Made by a program: the position numbers and the translations under genes. DNA of 39,729 bases from Elusimicrobiota bacterium (GTDB lineage: Bacteria; Elusimicrobiota; UBA8919). The stretch is from the NCBI GenBank assembly GCA_016218625.1, contig JACRDL010000103.1:1-39729 (forward strand), given 5' to 3'. Shown piece after piece: positions 21,369 to 28,583 of this stretch; within the stretch, counting starts at the first letter, position 1, and each line of letters starts with the position of its first letter. The notes under the pieces were generated by a model. The model saw nothing but the letters and a program-made list of their open reading frames with translations. It searched no databases and was not told the origin of the DNA.

Positions 21369-21917
21369 ATGAAAAAGAATATTTTTATATTACTTTTTTT
21401 ATTGCAATTAACAGGTTGTGCTCATCAATATTCTATAAGAAAACCAACATCACATAATATTGATACGTATAAAGGTAAAGCAGCTCAGATGGTTGATGAG
21501 TATAATAATTTAGTAAGCACAAGTACTGAACTGCTCAATGAAAAAATAAATGATTATAATTCAAAATCAAAGATACTATGGCACTTAAATTTTTGGCCAG
21601 ATATGTTAGGAGCAATTGGGGCTTCGTATATTGCTATTTCTGCTGATTCAGATAAAACTCATCAATCTAAGAACGTTGGAATAATCACAGGTACGATGTT
21701 AGGGTTATCAATTACTATGAAACAATTAAGCGGATTTTCAACAAGAGTTATTGAAACAAATTCTGAAGTAACAAAAAAAGAAGAGATTTTAAGTAATGCT
21801 GAAAAATCTTTCAAAGAAATTGAAACGGGATTAAGATCCGCTGATTCAAAAATATTACAAGAATCACTTGAGCAATTTATCATACTCAACAGACAACTTG
21901 AAAGCAACTGCCATTGA
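21369..21917 (+). CDS. Predicted lipoprotein of unknown function
   Basis: MKKNIFILLFLLQLTGCAHQ: signal peptide with lipobox LTGC; RBS AAGGAGG. Confidence 0.75.
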   Translation: MKKNIFILLFLLQLTGCAHQYSIRKPTSHNIDTYKGKAAQMVDEYNNLVSTSTELLNEKINDYNSKSKILWHLNFWPDMLGAIGASYIAISADSDKTHQSKNVGIITGTMLGLSITMKQLSGFSTRVIETNSEVTKKEEILSNAEKSFKEIETGLRSADSKILQESLEQFIILNRQLESNCH

Positions 21918-22064
21918 TAGAGAATATAAGGAAAATGGAGATACTTCACATTTCCCAGTTTTCCTATCAGTAATTTTAATTTTTAACACACTCAAAATTT
22001 TTCCTGCCGTTATAACCTACCTCTTAAAAACCTTGCCGGTTGAAAGCAGAGCAAAAAATATTCC

Positions 22065-22093
22065 TTGATTTTCAACTCTCCATAAGATATAAT
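22065..22093 (+). promoter_or_regulatory. Putative sigma70-type promoter of the interrupted ERCC4 nuclease gene (TTGATT-17-TATAAT)
   Basis: TTGATT 22065-22070, TATAAT 22088-22093, 17-bp spacer, just upstream of ATG 22102. Confidence 0.55.
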
Positions 22094-22101
22094 GATTTTT
22101 A

Positions 22102-22517
22102 ATGAACAGATGGTTATTATTTCCCATCGCAGTTAAAAATTTCCCGTATAAACTTTATATTGAGGAAGAACAGGATAAATTTTTGGTGCTATCGGTTCAG
22201 GATAAATGGCCTGGTCCCGGTAAAAAGATATTTTGTTTGCCGAATGGATATTGTGAAGAAAATAATTTACCACAGATTAAACCAATAGAAGAGTGTAATA
22301 TCATATCAACCCAGCGATACGATAAAAAACTCACAATTGTTCTTGATAGAAAAACCCGTCGCAGATGCTGGTTTTTGTTTTTGAAGGGAGAATATAAAAC
22401 AAGACCTGGTGAATTTTACGAGCAGGTATTCTGGATAACGCATTCATCGGCGAAAGAAAGAAGGCCCGGTGCATATATACCAAAAAGCAAAGATGCCCAG
22501 TCGCTTGAGATAATAAT
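22102..22517 (+). pseudogene. 5' part of an ERCC4-type nuclease gene interrupted by the IS element
   Basis: The ORF runs to 22554 only by reading into the IS. Joining 22102-22517 to 24056-24464 gives 825 nt (275 codons) in frame: ...QSLEIIIDTRERRPYKFGDAKIKRKNLSAGDYALLKNGEISAVAERKTLDNFLHEIG... Confidence 0.88.
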
Positions 22518-24050
22518 CCTGAAAAATGCGGGAAAGAGCCATTTTTTACAGTGAGCTCGTCGGAGCGCCCGCAGTGGTCATTTGCAAATTGACCTATTTT
22601 AGCAATGACTTCACTTTTTGTGCATTGCGAAATATCTGTTTTAACAGTTTTTCGTTGGGATGATTTCTCTGAAATTTCAATATGTTTTTGTGGCCGGGCG
22701 TAGTAAATTTTCCCGGTGCAACTAAAATATTTCGGCGTATCCATTTCAGTGTTTTTGATTGAAGTTGTTCCGGTAAACACAACATCTGGAACCAGCGGAA
22801 TAAATCGTAATCCAGAAGCAAAAGTTTTAAATGCACCTGATTCGCCAGAAATTTTCTGGTTGGAATTTTGCTCATAAAAAAATCCGTTTTCAGTTCTTTG
22901 ATACCGTAGGTTTCCACTGCGGCACGGTCGTTGTAAAAATACCAGACATGTTCCGGTTCTAAATCCAGATTGGTCACAAATACATGGTATTCGTAGCGGT
23001 CTATTTTTAACAATGTTCGCTGGCTGGTTTCCGGTTCTGGCGGCAATTGATATCGCATCACCACAAAACGAAATGCTTTTTTCCAGTTGTGCGGTTGATA
23101 TTGGAATTCTGTTATTGCTAATTTGTAACGATGGTTGAAAACGCGATATCGTAAACCCGGCAATCGCAATTTTATCGGTTCGGTCACTTGCGCGACTATT
23201 ACAAAACCGTAACCGTTTCCGTCTATGAATTTGACAGTCTGCCAGCAATAAAAACCGGCATCGCAGCGGATACGAATTCTGGATTTGGCAATAGTGGAAG
23301 GTATTTTTTCCAGAGCGGTTTCCATAAATGGAATGACTTCCGATTTGTTTTTCGATTTTCCGGGACGGAGTGCGCCATTGAGAATTACTCTGATATGGCT
23401 CTCGAAACCGAATACAGGATGATATGATTTTCTGCCATGCTTGAAAGGATTGTAGCCAACTTCTGCCAGTTCCTGATTCCCGTAAACTGTCAGAACACTG
23501 GAATCGAAATCCAGAGTGGCCGAAGTCAGTGTGTGCGGATACTGAAATATTTTTTGCCGGATAATGTCGTGCACTCTTTCTATTTGAGTCAGGTCCTCCG
23601 GCGTCATATTTAAAATGAAGTCCCGCATCGCTCTGGTTGCTGGTAATTTTGGCAGACCCGTCAACTCCGGAATCAGACCGTTGTATTTCATTGAAGTCAG
23701 ATGATCCAGCCGCTCTATCCCGGCAATGGTGTAGTAAAAATGGGATAAAAGCAGGTCTGACCAATGAAAATAATTGTTGCGGTGGGAAAGGCAAAGATAG
23801 GTTTGATAAAATCGTTTCAGATGCAACGATTTTGCAAATTGATGAATAATTGGGAATCCAGCAAGAAATGTTAAGCCCTCTTCTCCGAAGGTAAAATGAA
23901 TTTTTTGTATCCCTTTTCCCATATTGCAGAAGTTTCACTATTAGTGAAGGTTGTGCAGAGAGTTTTTTATCGCGTTTATTATACATTTTTTAAGTCGGGA
24001 AATCAACATTTTATTATGTCAAAAAACTGTGTTTTCCCGCATTTTTCAGG
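22518..24050 (-). mobile_element. IS1380-family insertion sequence (1533 bp)
   Basis: Terminal inverted repeats CCTGAAAAATGCGGGAAA (22518-22535) and TTTCCCGCATTTTTCAGG (24033-24050), flanked by ATAAT target duplication (22513-22517 and 24051-24055); contains an intact transposase. Confidence 0.95.
22594..23922 (-). CDS. IS1380-family DDE transposase (442 aa)
   Basis: TLDFDSSVLTVYGNQELAEVGYNPFKHGRKSYHPVFGFESHIRVILNGALRPGKSKNKSEVIPFMETALEKIP; YFYNDRAAVETYGIKELKTDF. Confidence 0.92.
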   Translation of the reverse strand: MGKGIQKIHFTFGEEGLTFLAGFPIIHQFAKSLHLKRFYQTYLCLSHRNNYFHWSDLLLSHFYYTIAGIERLDHLTSMKYNGLIPELTGLPKLPATRAMRDFILNMTPEDLTQIERVHDIIRQKIFQYPHTLTSATLDFDSSVLTVYGNQELAEVGYNPFKHGRKSYHPVFGFESHIRVILNGALRPGKSKNKSEVIPFMETALEKIPSTIAKSRIRIRCDAGFYCWQTVKFIDGNGYGFVIVAQVTEPIKLRLPGLRYRVFNHRYKLAITEFQYQPHNWKKAFRFVVMRYQLPPEPETSQRTLLKIDRYEYHVFVTNLDLEPEHVWYFYNDRAAVETYGIKELKTDFFMSKIPTRKFLANQVHLKLLLLDYDLFRWFQMLCLPEQLQSKTLKWIRRNILVAPGKFTTPGHKNILKFQRNHPNEKLLKQIFRNAQKVKSLLK

Positions 24051-24055
24051 ATAAT

Positions 24056-24464
24056 AGATACCCGTGAAAGACGACCGTATAAATTTGGAGATGCAAAAAT
24101 CAAAAGAAAAAATCTTTCTGCCGGTGATTATGCACTTCTTAAAAACGGTGAAATATCTGCAGTTGCCGAGCGAAAAACGCTTGATAATTTTCTACACGAG
24201 ATAGGCACTTACGATTTTTTCAAATTGGCGTTGCAGGAATTAAGCAAAGCGAAATATAAAGTAGTAGTATTTGAGTCGCCGTACAGTGATTTCATCAATC
24301 CGAAGAAACAAAAATTTTACAGTGCGACTTACATCGCAGATATACTCGCCGACTTATTTGTAGGTTTTCCGGAGATACAGTTTGTCTTTTGTGATAACAG
24401 AAAATTTGCAAACGAATGGGTTCACAGATGGTTCAAGCGGATTGATACCAAAGAAAGATTATGA
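24056..24464 (+). pseudogene. 3' part of the interrupted ERCC4-type nuclease gene
   Basis: In-frame continuation of 22102-22517 after removing the IS and one ATAAT copy; carries AGDYALL...AVAERKTLDNF. Confidence 0.88.
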
Positions 24465-24925
24465 AAACATATGTTTTCAAGATAAAACTGAAACATTGTA
24501 AAAAAATTTGGCGGAAGGTTGAAATTCAATCAGACCAAACACTTCATAGTTTAGCATATGCTATCCTGGATGCTTTTAAATTTGATTATGACCATTTGTA
24601 TTCTTTTTTTATGAGTAACAAACTGTGGGATAAATATAGTGAAATTGCACATCCAGATTCAAGAAGTGATGCTGATGATGATGTCTACAGTTTTCTTGAT
24701 GAAATAAGAGGAACTGTAACACCAAAACCCAAAATAACAGACGTAGTAAAACTTAATTCGCTGAAATTAGTTCCAAAGCAAAAATTTCTTTTCTTATACG
24801 ATTATGGAGATTGCTGGCAATTTGAAGTAGAGTTTGTAAAAGAAATTGAAAATGCAAATAGTGATATTAAATATCCGCGAGTTATTGAATCTCAAGGGGG
24901 TTCACCAATACAGTATGCACGATAA
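24461..24925 (+). CDS. Plasmid pRiA4b ORF-3-like family protein
   Basis: YVFKIKLKHCKKIWRKVEIQSDQTLHSLAYAILDAFKFDYDHLYSFFM...FLFLYDYGDCWQFEVEFVKE...YPRVIESQGGSPIQY; ATGA overlap with the preceding gene. Confidence 0.82.
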   Translation: MKTYVFKIKLKHCKKIWRKVEIQSDQTLHSLAYAILDAFKFDYDHLYSFFMSNKLWDKYSEIAHPDSRSDADDDVYSFLDEIRGTVTPKPKITDVVKLNSLKLVPKQKFLFLYDYGDCWQFEVEFVKEIENANSDIKYPRVIESQGGSPIQYAR

Positions 24926-24972
24926 AAAAATGAAGGTAGCGTGTGAATCATAAATCATTTTTTTGGTGAGAT

Positions 24973-25311
24973 ATGAAAATAGAACAATATCAGTTTGGTG
25001 AAATAGTTGTTAACTCTAAAACTTACACTTCTGATGTTATTATCTACCCTGATAGAGTAGAATCTAATTGGTGGCGAAAAGAAGGGCATTCGTTATGCAT
25101 TGATGACTTAAAAGATGTGCTTTCAAGAAAACCTGAGACAATAATTGTTGGCACTGGTTATTCTGGTTGTATGAAGATTCCCGAAGAGACAAAAAAATAT
25201 ATTGAAAGCCAGAATATAAAATTGATTATAAAAAGAACATCTGAAATAATAGAAATATGGAATAAACTCAACACAAAGAATGTTATTGCTTGTCTGCATT
25301 TAACTTGCTAA
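24973..25311 (+). CDS. Mth938/NDUFAF3-like domain protein
   Basis: MKIEQYQFGEIVVNSKTYTSDVIIYPDRVESNWWRKEGHSLCIDDLKDVLSRKPETIIVGTGYSGCMKIPEE pattern. Confidence 0.8.
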   Translation: MKIEQYQFGEIVVNSKTYTSDVIIYPDRVESNWWRKEGHSLCIDDLKDVLSRKPETIIVGTGYSGCMKIPEETKKYIESQNIKLIIKRTSEIIEIWNKLNTKNVIACLHLTC

Positions 25312-25471
25312 TCAGATACGGCGAAAAAAAGAAATGAAAAAATACAGGTTCAATCTTATATGCAGTCAGCGGGACAAAAAGTGCAAATACCGGCAGATAG
25401 AAAGGTATATGCCCTACTGCTCTGATTACAGGAAAAAATAGAGTGTGATAATAGGTCCGCCGAAAAAAATC

Positions 25472-25500
25472 TTGACAAAAGAAAAATAACTTTGTAAAAT
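25472..25500 (+). promoter_or_regulatory. Putative sigma70-type promoter (TTGACA-17-TAAAAT)
   Basis: TTGACA 25472-25477, TAAAAT 25495-25500, 17-bp spacer; upstream of ORF 25545. Confidence 0.55.
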
Positions 25501-25544
25501 AACTTTTGCGAAACCATTTTTTATAGGTACAGGAGATAGTTTTT

Positions 25545-25745
25545 ATGATGAACGAAATCGGAATTACTGCCGGACAAATTTGGAAGTATGTTGACAAAAA
25601 CGGCGAAGTAACAGCCCTGAAACTTAAATCCGCACTTGGCATTACTAATACCGTTCTTTACATGGGAATTGGATGGTTGGCACGCGAAGGAAAAATCAAC
25701 ATAGTTGAATACGCAAAGGGTTATAAAATTTCCCTAAAAAAATAA
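25545..25745 (+). CDS. Small winged helix-turn-helix protein (DUF2582-like)
   Basis: MNEIGITAGQIWKYVDKNGEVTALKLKSALGITNTVLYMGIGWLAREGKINI. Confidence 0.82.
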   Translation: MMNEIGITAGQIWKYVDKNGEVTALKLKSALGITNTVLYMGIGWLAREGKINIVEYAKGYKISLKK

Positions 25746-25917
25746 CGGGGAACATATTAGGTGGCTATTTTATAGGTTAAAATGTTGCCCTTAATTTGCC
25801 CTTACAAACGGTCATTTTTTATCTCAAATGGTTTTAAGATGTCCCAAATTGACCACATAGAAAAAAGCGGTTTTATTGACGGAAAAGTGGTTGAAAAAAA
25901 GTAGTTAGACGGAATAC

Positions 25918-25991
25918 GGGCTCTTAGCTCAGTTGGTCAGAGCAGCTGACTCATAATCAGCGGGTCGGGGGTTCAAGTCCCTCAGAGCCCA
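25918..25991 (+). tRNA. tRNA with CAU anticodon (Met or Ile2)
   Basis: Acceptor GGGCTCT/AGAGCCC, D-loop TAGCTCAGTTGGTCAGAGC, anticodon arm GCTGA-CTCATAA-TCAGC, T-arm GTTCAAGTC; CCA not encoded. Met versus lysidine-Ile2 is not resolvable by eye. Confidence 0.92.
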
Positions 25992-25999
25992 GTATAAGG

Positions 26000-26031
26000 A
26001 AGTGGTAAGTGGTAAGTGGTAAGTGGGAAGT
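26000..26031 (+). repeat. Heptanucleotide tandem repeat (AAGTGGT)n at the nth 5' end
   Basis: AAGTGGT AAGTGGT AAGTGGT AAGTGGG AAGT read directly. Confidence 0.9.
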
Positions 26032-26662
26032 AAAAGCGAACGAGATTTTACTTCGGTTGAAAAAATATTATCCCGATGTAAAAAAAACGGCATTGACATT
26101 TTCAAATCCGCTGGAAATTCTGGTTGCAACAGTTCTTTCCGCACAATGCACGGATGAACGGGTCAATAAAATTACCCCATTTCTTTTTGCTAAATATAAA
26201 AAGGCATCCGATTATGCCGGCGCCGATATAAAAATTTTTGAACAGGAAATAAAATCCGCCGGTTTTTATCACAACAAGTCAAAAAATATAATAAGCGCCT
26301 GCAAAATTATTGACGGAAAATACAACGGTAAAGTTCCCGATACTATGGAGAGATTACTGACACTTCCCGGAGTTGCAAGAAAAACGGCGAATATCGTGTT
26401 AGGAAACGCATTCGGAAAAACATTCGGTATCGCGGTTGATACGCATGTAAAACGTTTATCACTTCGTTTGGGACTTTCAAAAAATAACGGTCCCGAAAAA
26501 ATAGAGCAGGATTTAATGAAAATTTTTGACAAAGAAGATTGGTTCGCTGTTTCAAATCTTTTAATAGAACACGGAAGAAAAAAATGTAGAGCGAAAAAAC
26601 CCGACTGCAAAAATTGTTTTTTACGGGACTTATGTCCCAGAATAGGAGTTCCGGGCAATTAG
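26009..26662 (+). CDS. nth: Endonuclease III
   Basis: VLSAQCTDERVNKITPFLF...LPGVARKTANIVLGNAFG...VDTHVKRLSLRLGL...C6KKPDC..C...CP FeS cluster (CRAKKPDCKNCFLRDLCP). GTG start within the heptamer repeat, AAGGA SD at 25996-26000. Confidence 0.9.
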   Translation: MVSGKWEVKANEILLRLKKYYPDVKKTALTFSNPLEILVATVLSAQCTDERVNKITPFLFAKYKKASDYAGADIKIFEQEIKSAGFYHNKSKNIISACKIIDGKYNGKVPDTMERLLTLPGVARKTANIVLGNAFGKTFGIAVDTHVKRLSLRLGLSKNNGPEKIEQDLMKIFDKEDWFAVSNLLIEHGRKKCRAKKPDCKNCFLRDLCPRIGVPGN

Positions 26663-26724
26663 CTCAGCGGGAGAGCACTCCCCTCACACGGGAGGGGTCG
26701 CAGGTTCAATCCCTGCATTGCCCA
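26653..26724 (+). tRNA. tRNA-Val (CAC)
   Basis: Acceptor GGGCAAT/ATTGCCC, D-arm TAGCTCAGCGGGAGAGC, anticodon arm CTCCC-CTCACAC-GGGAG (CAC), T-arm CAGGTTCAATCCCTG; CCA not encoded. Confidence 0.92.
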
Positions 26725-26810
26725 ATAACGGCGATTAAAAAATTGGAAAGATTAGAAAAATTAGAAAGATTTTAATCTTTTAATCTTTCAATGTTTCAAT
26801 CGATTTTATT

Positions 26811-27512
26811 ATGAACGAACAACTTATAAAACTTATAGAATTGCAGGACATTGATTCCAAAATAGATGAGGCAAATAATAACATTGAGAAAATCAACGGT
26901 GAAATGAACTTTTTACGGGAAACTCTTGTAAAAGAAAAAGAACAGATTGAATCCGCCAAAAAAGATATAACAAACAGCAATATCTTAAAAAAAGAAAAGG
27001 AAGTAGAAATAGCGTCAATAGAAGAAAAAATCAAAAAGCACAATATGGAATTAAATGCGGTTAAAACCAACGATGCATATAAAGCGCTTTTAACAGAGAT
27101 AGAAAACGGGAAAAACGAAAAATTAAAGATAGAAGATGAATTATTGGTATTGATGGAAGCCGATGAAAAAACATATAAGGACATGAAAAATTTGCAAAAA
27201 GAATACGAAAATAAAGAATCAGAATTTGTTGAAAAAAAAGCGTTATTTGAAAGTGATTTAAAAAAATCGGGCGAACTGGTTTCGCAACGAATTTCGGAAC
27301 GGAAAACAAAACTGGCGGAATTGCCGAAAAATATTGCCGACAAGTATGAAAATATAAGAAAAAACAAAAATGGTGCTGCCGTAGTAATGGTAGAAGATAA
27401 TGCCTGCGGCGGATGTCACAGGAATTTACCGATTCACATTATTGACGAATTAAAAAAAGGCAAGGATTTGATAACTTGCAATAATTGTATGAGGATTTTG
27501 TATCAGAAATAA
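26811..27512 (+). CDS. C4-type zinc-ribbon coiled-coil protein (COG1579-like)
   Basis: Long coiled coil followed by CGGCHRNLP...CNNCMRILY. Confidence 0.85.
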   Translation: MNEQLIKLIELQDIDSKIDEANNNIEKINGEMNFLRETLVKEKEQIESAKKDITNSNILKKEKEVEIASIEEKIKKHNMELNAVKTNDAYKALLTEIENGKNEKLKIEDELLVLMEADEKTYKDMKNLQKEYENKESEFVEKKALFESDLKKSGELVSQRISERKTKLAELPKNIADKYENIRKNKNGAAVVMVEDNACGGCHRNLPIHIIDELKKGKDLITCNNCMRILYQK

Positions 27513-27928
27513 TGAAAGAACTAATTATCCATATTGACGGTGCGTCGCGCGGTAACCCGGGACCATCCGGGATAGGAATAATTGTTAAAGATATTTCAGG
27601 TGAAGTTGTTAAAAATATAAAAAAATATATTGGAATTGCTACAAACAATACAGCCGAGTATAGTGCGTTTCTTATCGCATTAGGCGTTGCGGAAAAGTTC
27701 GGGGCCAATAAAATTAAAATTTTTCTTGATTCGGAACTTGTTTATAAACAATATCTCGGAGAATACAGAACCAATGATAAAAATCTTAAAGAGTATTTGA
27801 AAAAAATAAGAGAGAAAGAAAAAAAATTTCTAAGCGTTGAAGTTACTCATATTCCGAGAGAAAATAATAAAGAGGCAGATAAACTTGCAAACATTGCGAT
27901 AAATATAGGCGAAACAGGAGGGGATTGA
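27512..27928 (+). CDS. rnhA: Ribonuclease HI family protein
   Basis: IIHIDGASRGNPGPSGIGIIVKD...NNTAEYSAFLIAL...LDSELVYKQYLGEYR...HIPRENNKEADKLAN; ATG overlaps the previous TAA (TAATG). Track start at 27485 is upstream of the likely start. Confidence 0.88.
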   Translation: MKELIIHIDGASRGNPGPSGIGIIVKDISGEVVKNIKKYIGIATNNTAEYSAFLIALGVAEKFGANKIKIFLDSELVYKQYLGEYRTNDKNLKEYLKKIREKEKKFLSVEVTHIPRENNKEADKLANIAINIGETGGD

Positions 27929-28358
27929 GGAATTGCTCTCCGCCAACCGGCGGGGGGAGGAAAGTCCGGACTCCGCAGAACAGGGTGATGGCTAATGGCC
28001 ACCGCTTCCCGATGTAACATCGGGAGGTAGGGAAAGTGCCACAGAAAAAATACGGCTATAAGCAAAGTAAAATGTAGCCCCCGAATTTATTCGGGGGTGA
28101 GCGAAGCGAATAGCAAAGGTGAAAAGGCGCGGTAAGAGCGCACCGCTTTGATAGTGATATCAGAGGCAGGGCAAACCCCACCCGGAGCAAGGTCCAAAAT
28201 AAAAGATTCGTCCCGGTTAAAAGGAACGAAACGGGATTGTTCGTCCCGTCACTATTTTTAAGGTTGACCGCTTGACCCCGCAAGTAATTTCGGGGCTAGA
28301 GAAATAATTCCGTTATCTCGATAAAATGGGATAAACAGAATCCGGCTTACTAATCCCC
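27920..28358 (+). ncRNA. rnpB: RNase P RNA, bacterial type A-like
   Basis: P4/CRI GAGGAAAGTCCGGACTCC, ACAGAAAAAATAC, GGTGAAAAGGCGCGGTAAGAGCGCACCGC, AGGCAGGGCAAACCCCACCCGGAGCAAGGTCCAAA, GAATCCGGCTTAC; P1 GGGGATT (27920-27926) with AATCCCC (28352-28358). Confidence 0.93.
28070..28113 (+). repeat. 44-nt palindromic repeat, copy 1 (within the rnpB P12 position)
   Basis: AAATGTAGCCCCCGAATTTATTCGGGGGTGAGCGAAGCGAATAG; perfect stem CCCCCGAA/TTCGGGGG. Confidence 0.9.
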
Positions 28359-28460
28359 TTCTGTATCAGTTAAAACTTTTTATTCTTTGCCATTGGCGTT
28401 CCTGCTCAAAAGGTCACGCTTACTTCCTTATCTGTAAAAAATAATAAATAAAAAAAATAC

Positions 28461-28489
28461 TTGACAAAGTATAATGAATTTTTTATAAT
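28461..28489 (+). promoter_or_regulatory. Consensus sigma70 promoter of the dcw cluster (TTGACA-17-TATAAT)
   Basis: TTGACA 28461-28466, TATAAT 28484-28489, exact 17-bp spacer. Confidence 0.85.
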
Positions 28490-28497
28490 ATATCAAA

Positions 28498-28527
28498 GTG
28501 GTGAATAGTGGTGAATTAGTAGTAATT
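28498..28527 (+). promoter_or_regulatory. Putative MraZ operator: three 10-bp-period direct repeats
   Basis: GTGGTGAATA GTGGTGAATT AGTAGTAATT immediately downstream of the -10 and upstream of mraZ. Confidence 0.6.
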
Positions 28528-28533
28528 ATGGTT

Positions 28534-28577
28534 AAATGTAGCCCCCGACTTTAGTCGGGGGTGAGTGGAGCGAATAG
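28534..28577 (+). repeat. 44-nt palindromic repeat, copy 2 (mraZ 5' leader)
   Basis: AAATGTAGCCCCCGACTTTAGTCGGGGGTGAGTGGAGCGAATAG; 40/44 identical to copy 1. Confidence 0.9.
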
Positions 28578-28583
28578 ATAATT

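Noticed and set aside
21868-22068. 66-aa ORF between the lipoprotein and nuclease genes
   Set aside because: Overlaps the lipoprotein 3' end out of frame and runs through the promoter region; no RBS.
22518-22554. End of ORF 22102-22554 (LKNAGKSHFLQ) as native protein sequence
   Set aside because: These codons lie within the IS left end and inverted repeat.
22331-23986. 551-aa minus-strand ORF
   Set aside because: Overlaps the real IS1380 transposase in another frame on the same strand; low-complexity composition without recognisable motifs.
24225-24464. 79-aa ORF as an independent gene
   Set aside because: It is the in-frame 3' remnant of the IS-interrupted ERCC4 nuclease; the preceding codons back to 24057 continue the same protein.
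25283-25642. 119-aa minus-strand hydrophobic ORF, possibly the tail of a membrane protein
   Set aside because: Overlaps the Mth938-like gene end and the wHTH gene start and promoter; no recognisable family, at best a degraded remnant.
25746-25917. Possible integrase or att remnant next to tRNA(CAU)
   Set aside because: The spacer has no recombinase-like ORF and no duplicated tRNA 3' end visible within the window.
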